From Oscillospiraceae bacterium (GTDB lineage Bacteria; Bacillota; Clostridia; Oscillospirales; Ruminococcaceae), in the NCBI GenBank assembly GCA_018110905.1, contig JAGBAZ010000057.1, positions 1 through 64,000 of the forward strand: DNA of 64,000 bases, in the 5' to 3' direction. Numbering within the stretch: the stretch's first letter is position 1; each line of letters opens with the position of its first letter. The notes beneath the pieces were generated by a model. It was not told where the DNA came from. It saw nothing but the letters and a program-made list of their open reading frames with translations, and searched no databases. Shown here in pieces: positions 60,289-64,000 of the stretch. The position numbers and the translations under genes were made by a program.

Positions 60289-61725
60289 ATGGCAGACCAG
60301 AAAAAAATGGTTGAGGCAATCACTTCCATGGAAGACGATTTTGCCCAGTGGTACACAGACGTTGTTAAAAAAGCTGAACTTATCGATTATTCCAGCGTTC
60401 GCGGATGCATGGTCCTTCGCCCTTACGGATATGCGATCTGGGAAAATATCCAGAAACTTTTTGACGCCCGTTTTAAAGAAACCGGACACGAAAACGTTTA
60501 TATGCCTATGTTCATTCCCGAAAGCCTTCTTCAGAAAGAAAAAGACCATATCGAAGGTTTTGCTCCGGAAGTTGCATGGATCACCATGGGCGGCGGCGAA
60601 CAGCTTCAGGAAAGAATGTGCGTACGACCCACTTCCGAAACCCTTTTCTGCGACCACTATGCACATGTAATCAAATCTTACCGCGACCTTCCGAAACTTT
60701 ATAACCAGTGGTGCAGCGTTGTTCGCTGGGAAAAGACCACCCGTCCTTTCCTCCGTTCCATGGAATTCCTTTGGCAGGAAGGCCACACCATGCACGAAAC
60801 CGCTGAGGAAGCAATTGCAGAAACCGAACAGATGCTCAACATTTATGCTGACGTTTGCGAAAAGAACTTTGCTATCCCGATGATCAAAGGCCAGAAAACC
60901 GAAAAAGAAAAATTTGCAGGCGCAGAAGCAACCTATACCATCGAAGCTATGATGCACGACGGCAAGGCTCTTCAGTCCGGAACTTCCCATTTCTTCGGCG
61001 ACGGCTTTGCAAAGGCTTTTGACGTTCAGTTCACCGGTCGCGACAACCAGCTTCACACCCCGTTTGAAACTTCCTGGGGCGTTTCCACCCGTCTTATCGG
61101 TGCAATCATTATGACCCACGGCGATAACAACGGACTTGTTCTTCCGCCCGACGTTGCTCCTATCCAGGTCGTAATCGTTCCCGCACAGCAGCACAAAGAA
61201 GGCGTTCTTGATGCCGCAAAAGCAGTCAAAGACCGTCTTTCCAAATTCTGCCGCGTAAAACTCGATGACAGCGAACAGACCCCCGGATGGAAATTTGCAG
61301 AATATGAAATGAAAGGCGTTCCGGTTCGTCTTGAAATCGGACCCCGCGATATTGCAAACAACCAGTGCGTTCTTGTTCGCCGCGATAACCGCGAAAAATA
61401 TTTCGTATCCCTCGACGAACTCGAAACCAAGATCCCCGAGATTCTCGGACTTGTTCGCGACGGTCTTTATCAGCGCGCTCTTAAAAACAGAGAAAACCGC
61501 ACCTTCACCGCTCATGACCTTGATGAATTCATCAGAATTGCTAACAGCGGCAACTGCTTCATCAAATCCATGTGGTGCGGCGACCGTGCCTGCGAAGAAA
61601 AACTCAAAGAAGTTGCAGGCGTTTCTTCCCGCTGCATGCCTTTTGAACAGGAACACATCGGCGACGTTTGTCCCGTTTGCGGAAAACCCGCAACCAAAAT
61701 GGTCTATTGGGGCAAAGCATATTGA
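60289..61725 (+). CDS. proS: Prolyl-tRNA synthetase, archaeal/eukaryotic type
   Basis: This 478-residue ProRS is the short (ProS type 3) form: no bacterial editing (INS) domain between motifs 2 and 3, and a C-terminal zinc-like domain ([17 protein letters not shown] ... [18 protein letters not shown]). Core motifs: [43 protein letters not shown] and [27 protein letters not shown]. Lacking the INS domain, it may rely on a separate editing protein. A terminator follows. Confidence 0.96.
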   Translation: MADQKKMVEAITSMEDDFAQWYTDVVKKAELIDYSSVRGCMVLRPYGYAIWENIQKLFDARFKETGHENVYMPMFIPESLLQKEKDHIEGFAPEVAWITMGGGEQLQERMCVRPTSETLFCDHYAHVIKSYRDLPKLYNQWCSVVRWEKTTRPFLRSMEFLWQEGHTMHETAEEAIAETEQMLNIYADVCEKNFAIPMIKGQKTEKEKFAGAEATYTIEAMMHDGKALQSGTSHFFGDGFAKAFDVQFTGRDNQLHTPFETSWGVSTRLIGAIIMTHGDNNGLVLPPDVAPIQVVIVPAQQHKEGVLDAAKAVKDRLSKFCRVKLDDSEQTPGWKFAEYEMKGVPVRLEIGPRDIANNQCVLVRRDNREKYFVSLDELETKIPEILGLVRDGLYQRALKNRENRTFTAHDLDEFIRIANSGNCFIKSMWCGDRACEEKLKEVAGVSSRCMPFEQEHIGDVCPVCGKPATKMVYWGKAY

Positions 61726-61740
61726 TATAATGCAAAACAA

Positions 61741-61768
61741 AAATCCCGCTCAGCCGAGCGGGATTTTT
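61741..61768 (+). terminator. Terminator after proS
   Basis: AAATCCCGCTC / GAGCGGGATTT hairpin and T-run. Confidence 0.88.
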
Positions 61769-61775
61769 TATTTTG

Positions 61776-61895
61776 CCTTCCCCTATTAGGGGATGTGAAT
61801 TTTGTCCGCAGGACAAAAGACGGAAGGGTGGAAATTGTATAGAAAGCTCAAGACCGTTCCGTTTTTTTCAAGTTAATGCAGAACGGTAGCTTGCT
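61776..61895. repeat. Cluster of dispersed repeats after proS
   Basis: CCCCTATTAGGGG, TTTGTCCGCAGGACAAA (61801-61817), CAAGACCGTTCCGTTTTTT (61849-61867, same type as 58774) and AGAACGGTAGCTTGCTCACG lie head to tail. No gene is seen. Together with the leader described next they fill the 400-bp gap before the lipoprotein. Confidence 0.5.
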
Positions 61896-61912
61896 CACGT
61901 CGTTTTTTATGG

Positions 61913-62108
61913 TTGATATTTTCTTTTTAAAGTGGTATATTAAATTTGCTACACAATTTTTATATATCAAACTGTTGAAGTGTGTATTTTTATCTTCCGG
62001 TAAAAATATACGCTCTATTTTCGCATACTTCTTCAGTTTGGTGAAAATTGTGTAGCAGCAATCGGAGCTGTGTATTTTTCGGTGCGTAGCTTCGGCTGCG
62101 CACTTTTT
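61913..62108 (+). promoter_or_regulatory. Structured leader (possible riboswitch/attenuator) with terminator
   Basis: Promoter TTGATA (61913-61918), 17 bp, TATATT (61936-61941) starts a transcript at a large fold: 13-bp perfect stem GCTACACAATTTT (61948-61960) / AAAATTGTGTAGC (62044-62056), a 7-bp stem CAAACTG/CAGTTTG, and an 11-bp inner hairpin (61982-61992 / 62001-62011). GTGCGTAGC TTCG GCTGCGCAC with six Ts (62081-62107) follows. The arm 62001-62011 could alternatively pair with GTGTATTTTT at 62070-62079. No known riboswitch class recognised. Confidence 0.65.
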
Positions 62109-62128
62109 TAATTTTAGGAGGAAGAAAA

Positions 62129-62452
62129 ATGAGAAAAATTGTTGCGTTATTTTTTGTTTTGGTCATGTTGTTTTCACTTTGCGCATGCGGTTCACCCGAA
62201 AAAAAGGTTGTCGGAACCTGGCTGGAAAAAGATGATATGATTGATGGTTCAGCCGACTATCAGCTTCACTTCTTTGAAGATGGTACAGGTATTTTTGATG
62301 GTTCAGGACCTTTTGTTTGGGAATTATCCGAAAACATCGTTACCTGCACATATATTGACAGTGGTAATAGTTTTGCTCTTGAATACAATGAAAAAGATAA
62401 AACTTTTATTACCGTTGGCACTACCGATATGATTTGGAATAAAGTCAATTAA
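62129..62452 (+). CDS. Small lipoprotein (lipocalin-like fold possible)
   Basis: This 107-residue lipoprotein has a signal peptide with lipobox (SLCAC, Cys about 20) and VVGTWLEKDDMIDG...YQLHFFEDGTGIFDG...FVWELSEN, a pattern typical of small clostridial lipocalin-like/DUF5640 lipoproteins. GGAGG lies 8 bases before ATG. It follows a terminator-bearing leader and precedes a hypothetical gene by 8 bp. Confidence 0.82.
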   Translation: MRKIVALFFVLVMLFSLCACGSPEKKVVGTWLEKDDMIDGSADYQLHFFEDGTGIFDGSGPFVWELSENIVTCTYIDSGNSFALEYNEKDKTFITVGTTDMIWNKVN

Positions 62453-62460
62453 TAAATTAG

Positions 62461-62766
62461 ATGAATCATATTTTCACAATCCCTAAAAAATATCTTGAAC
62501 CGCTTGAACTTATTCTTGAATGGCACAAAAGAAATTATAACGATTTGGAATTTAAAACCCGAATCAAACGGATTTTGGATTATCTGTATTCTGCTGACAA
62601 AAGCACCGATAAAATATCAATAGAACTTGACGAAAAAATATATTGGTATTATATCGAAGGTGTTCTTTCCGATGCCAAAAACTATTATCAAGAAATTGAA
62701 GTAGATAAGGCCACAATTTGTGAAATTTACGATTGGGCAAACGAAAATTATCTGCAAAATAAATGA
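62461..62766 (+). CDS. Hypothetical protein
   Basis: A 101-residue soluble protein, mostly helical and charged: MNHIFTIPKKYLEPLELILEWHKRNYNDLEFKTRIKRILDYLY, then LDEKIYWYYIEGVLSD and IYDWANENYLQNK. It begins 8 bp after the lipoprotein stop; no clear ribosome-binding site is visible, so expression probably depends on coupling. No family recognised. Confidence 0.65.
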   Translation: MNHIFTIPKKYLEPLELILEWHKRNYNDLEFKTRIKRILDYLYSADKSTDKISIELDEKIYWYYIEGVLSDAKNYYQEIEVDKATICEIYDWANENYLQNK

Positions 62767-62772
62767 TTTCGG

Positions 62773-62843
62773 CATGAGCAAGCCCCCGCCCTACTGTAAA
62801 TTGCTAGAAATAAAAAAATCTCCCGCTTACCCGGGAGATTTTT
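62773..62843. terminator. GCGGGAG-type repeat and terminator
   Basis: GCATGAGCAAGCCCCCGCCCTAC (repeat, compare 21169) is followed by AATCTCCCG / CGGGAGATT (62817-62840) with A and T runs, a convergent terminator. Confidence 0.75.
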
Positions 62844-62852
62844 TATTCTCTC

Positions 62853-63260
62853 TTATTGTTCGATTTCATAAGACCAGGTGTTGATTCCGCCGAATTCATA
62901 AACTTCTGAATATCCGAGGGAAACAAGAGCTTCTGCGGCAACTTTGCTTCTGTTTCCGCTTCTGCAGTAAACAAAAACCGGAACATCTTTTTCCGGAATT
63001 TTTTCTTCCGCTTTTTCAGAAACTTCATAATGGGGAATCAAAACCGCGCCGGGAATATGTCCTTCAGAAAATTCTTCTTCCGTTCTCGCATCCAGAAGAA
63101 CGAATTCTTCAAGATTTTCCATCATTTCCTTTGCTTTTTTCTGGCTGATATTCATGTAATCACTTCCTTCTTCCGGAACACTGCATCCGGAAACCGCCAA
63201 AAGGAAAACCAAAGCGGCGATTATTGAAACTATTCTTCTTTTTATCATTTTCATATACAT
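62853..63260 (-). CDS. Rhodanese-domain lipoprotein
   Basis: This 135-residue protein has a short N-terminal segment and lipobox (VSGC), then one rhodanese domain: VLLDARTEEEFSEGHIPGAVLIPH and the active-site loop VYCRSGNRS (Cys). Such proteins transfer sulfane sulfur on the outer face of the membrane. ATG 63260 follows AAAGGAG; it ends at the convergent terminator. It is divergent from a Crp/Fnr regulator, a common pairing in clostridia. Confidence 0.9.
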   Translation of the reverse strand: MYMKMIKRRIVSIIAALVFLLAVSGCSVPEEGSDYMNISQKKAKEMMENLEEFVLLDARTEEEFSEGHIPGAVLIPHYEVSEKAEEKIPEKDVPVFVYCRSGNRSKVAAEALVSLGYSEVYEFGGINTWSYEIEQ

Positions 63261-63351
63261 AAACCGATTCTCCTTTCCTGCGGTGTTTGACATATTTTAA
63301 AAGTTGAGATATATTATTTTTATAATTTCTTTTCAAAGGAGCGGATAAAAA

Positions 63352-64000
63352 ATGCCCTGTGAAAAATGTGAACTTGTTTTTAAACAAAGTTTTCCTTTTT
63401 GGGAAAACCTTAACGAAACGGACAAAGCCGAACTTATGAACGGTGCGGCCTGCGCCGAATTCAAAAAGGGGCAGAATATCCATAACGGAACTGTCTGTAC
63501 CGGAATAATTTTTGTCAAAACCGGCTGTCTGCGCGTTTATATGCTTTCCGAAGAGGGAAAGGAAATCACCCTTTACCGAATCTTTGCCGGGGATGTTTGC
63601 GTGCTTTCCGCTTCCTGCATTCTTGATTCCATCACCTTTGATGTTCAGGTCGATGCGGAAGAGAACAGCCGCTGCTGCATTTTAAGCCCCGGCGCATTCC
63701 TCAAAGTTTCCGAACGCAAACCGGAGATGAAGAATTTTCTTCTTGAAAAAACGGTAAGCCGTTTTTCGGAAGTTATGTGGGTAATGCAGCAGATCCTTTT
63801 TATGAGTTTTGATAAGCGCCTTGCGATTTTTCTTCTTTCCGAAGCGGAAAAGGAAAAAAGTTCTGAAATAAAGCTTACTCACGAACAGATTGCAAAATAT
63901 ATGGGCTCCGCCAGGGAAGTTGTCTCCCGAATGCTCAAATATTTTTCATCCGAGGGTTATGTTGAACTTTCCCGGGGCGGCGTTACCATAACCGATTTCG
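63352..64000 (+). CDS. Crp/Fnr-family transcriptional regulator, cut by window edge
   Basis: The visible 216 residues cover nearly all of a Crp/Fnr protein: a cyclic-nucleotide-binding-like beta domain (TGIIFVKTGCLRVYMLSEEGKEITLYRIFAGDVCVLSASCIL), a dimer helix, and an HTH of the Crp type (KLTHEQIAKYMGSAREVVSRMLKYFSSEGYVEL). Two N-terminal Cys (CEKC) and other Cys might sense redox but this is inference. AAAGGAG precedes ATG 63352. It likely controls the divergent rhodanese lipoprotein gene. Confidence 0.9.
   Translation, partial: MPCEKCELVFKQSFPFWENLNETDKAELMNGAACAEFKKGQNIHNGTVCTGIIFVKTGCLRVYMLSEEGKEITLYRIFAGDVCVLSASCILDSITFDVQVDAEENSRCCILSPGAFLKVSERKPEMKNFLLEKTVSRFSEVMWVMQQILFMSFDKRLAIFLLSEAEKEKSSEIKLTHEQIAKYMGSAREVVSRMLKYFSSEGYVELSRGGVTITDF

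Noticed and set aside
21404..61725. T-box leaders before glyS, trpS, asnS and proS
   Set aside because: Leaders are too short and no GGTGGAACCGCG-like sequence is present; only thrS and metNIQ have T-boxes.
1..64000. CRISPR array, IS element, prophage or rRNA operon
   Set aside because: No evenly spaced identical repeats, transposase, integrase, phage structural genes or rRNA sequence seen. The only tandem repeat is the two-copy 145-bp unit.

Overview
The window looks like chromosomal DNA of a spore-forming, low-to-moderate GC Clostridia member (Oscillospirales-like by my judgement; no rRNA is present to confirm). The evidence is a full-length SpoIIE, two T-box leaders (thrS and metNIQ), the Firmicute order yicC-remA-gmk-rpoZ-coaBC, RNase Y, an archaeal/eukaryotic-type ProRS, strong GGAGGTGA ribosome-binding sites and vegetative promoters (TTGACA, 17 bp, TATAAT). 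I see no CRISPR array, insertion sequence, prophage, rRNA or replication origin. There is one tRNA gene (Gln, CTG).

Layout. 1-2062: PadR regulator with tandem HAAS-domain membrane proteins (second copy cut by the left edge) behind a PadR-like operator. 2.3-7.8 kb: asnS, histidine phosphatase, aminotransferase, maf, then dut/zapA (minus) and an amidase-domain protein. 7.8-10.3 kb: minus-strand operon of hydrolase, small membrane protein, YbjQ, ArsR and SdpI behind a palindrome-flanked promoter. 10.3-17.2 kb: rny, T-box-thrS, glgP with a cre-like site. 17.2-21.3 kb: HD protein and the coaBC-rpoZ-gmk-remA-yicC operon. 21.4-30.7 kb: glyS, a membrane XRE regulator, a GNAT protein, T-box-metNIQ, spoIIE, a YcxB-like protein and a small XRE regulator.

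30.7-46.4 kb is the most unusual part. Two BlaI/M56 (BlaR1-like) sensor-repressor pairs are present without any beta-lactamase or penicillin-binding sensor domain. The first pair heads a tight six-gene operon ending in four large lipoproteins that share a W-x-[VF]-E-I-V-D-P-T motif directly after the lipidated cysteine. A fifth lipoprotein stands alone but has almost the same operator-promoter as the first blaI. The second pair has its own promoter covered by three 16-bp palindromes. I read this as a cell-envelope sensing system in which an M56 protease with a large extracytoplasmic sensor relieves BlaI repression of surface lipoproteins. The ligand is unknown.

46.5-64 kb returns to housekeeping genes: trpS-ymdB-solute-binding lipoprotein, fakA, a PfkB sugar kinase, tRNA-Gln beside a 145-bp tandem repeat, trxA, rarA with a 47-residue membrane protein, glyA, a lipid kinase with a DNA-deoxyinosine glycosylase, a divergent FabD-like protein opposite acpP, and proS. 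It ends with a lipoprotein preceded by a structured, terminator-bearing leader, then a rhodanese lipoprotein divergent from a Crp/Fnr regulator cut by the right edge. Short palindromic repeats recur in the intergenic gaps.
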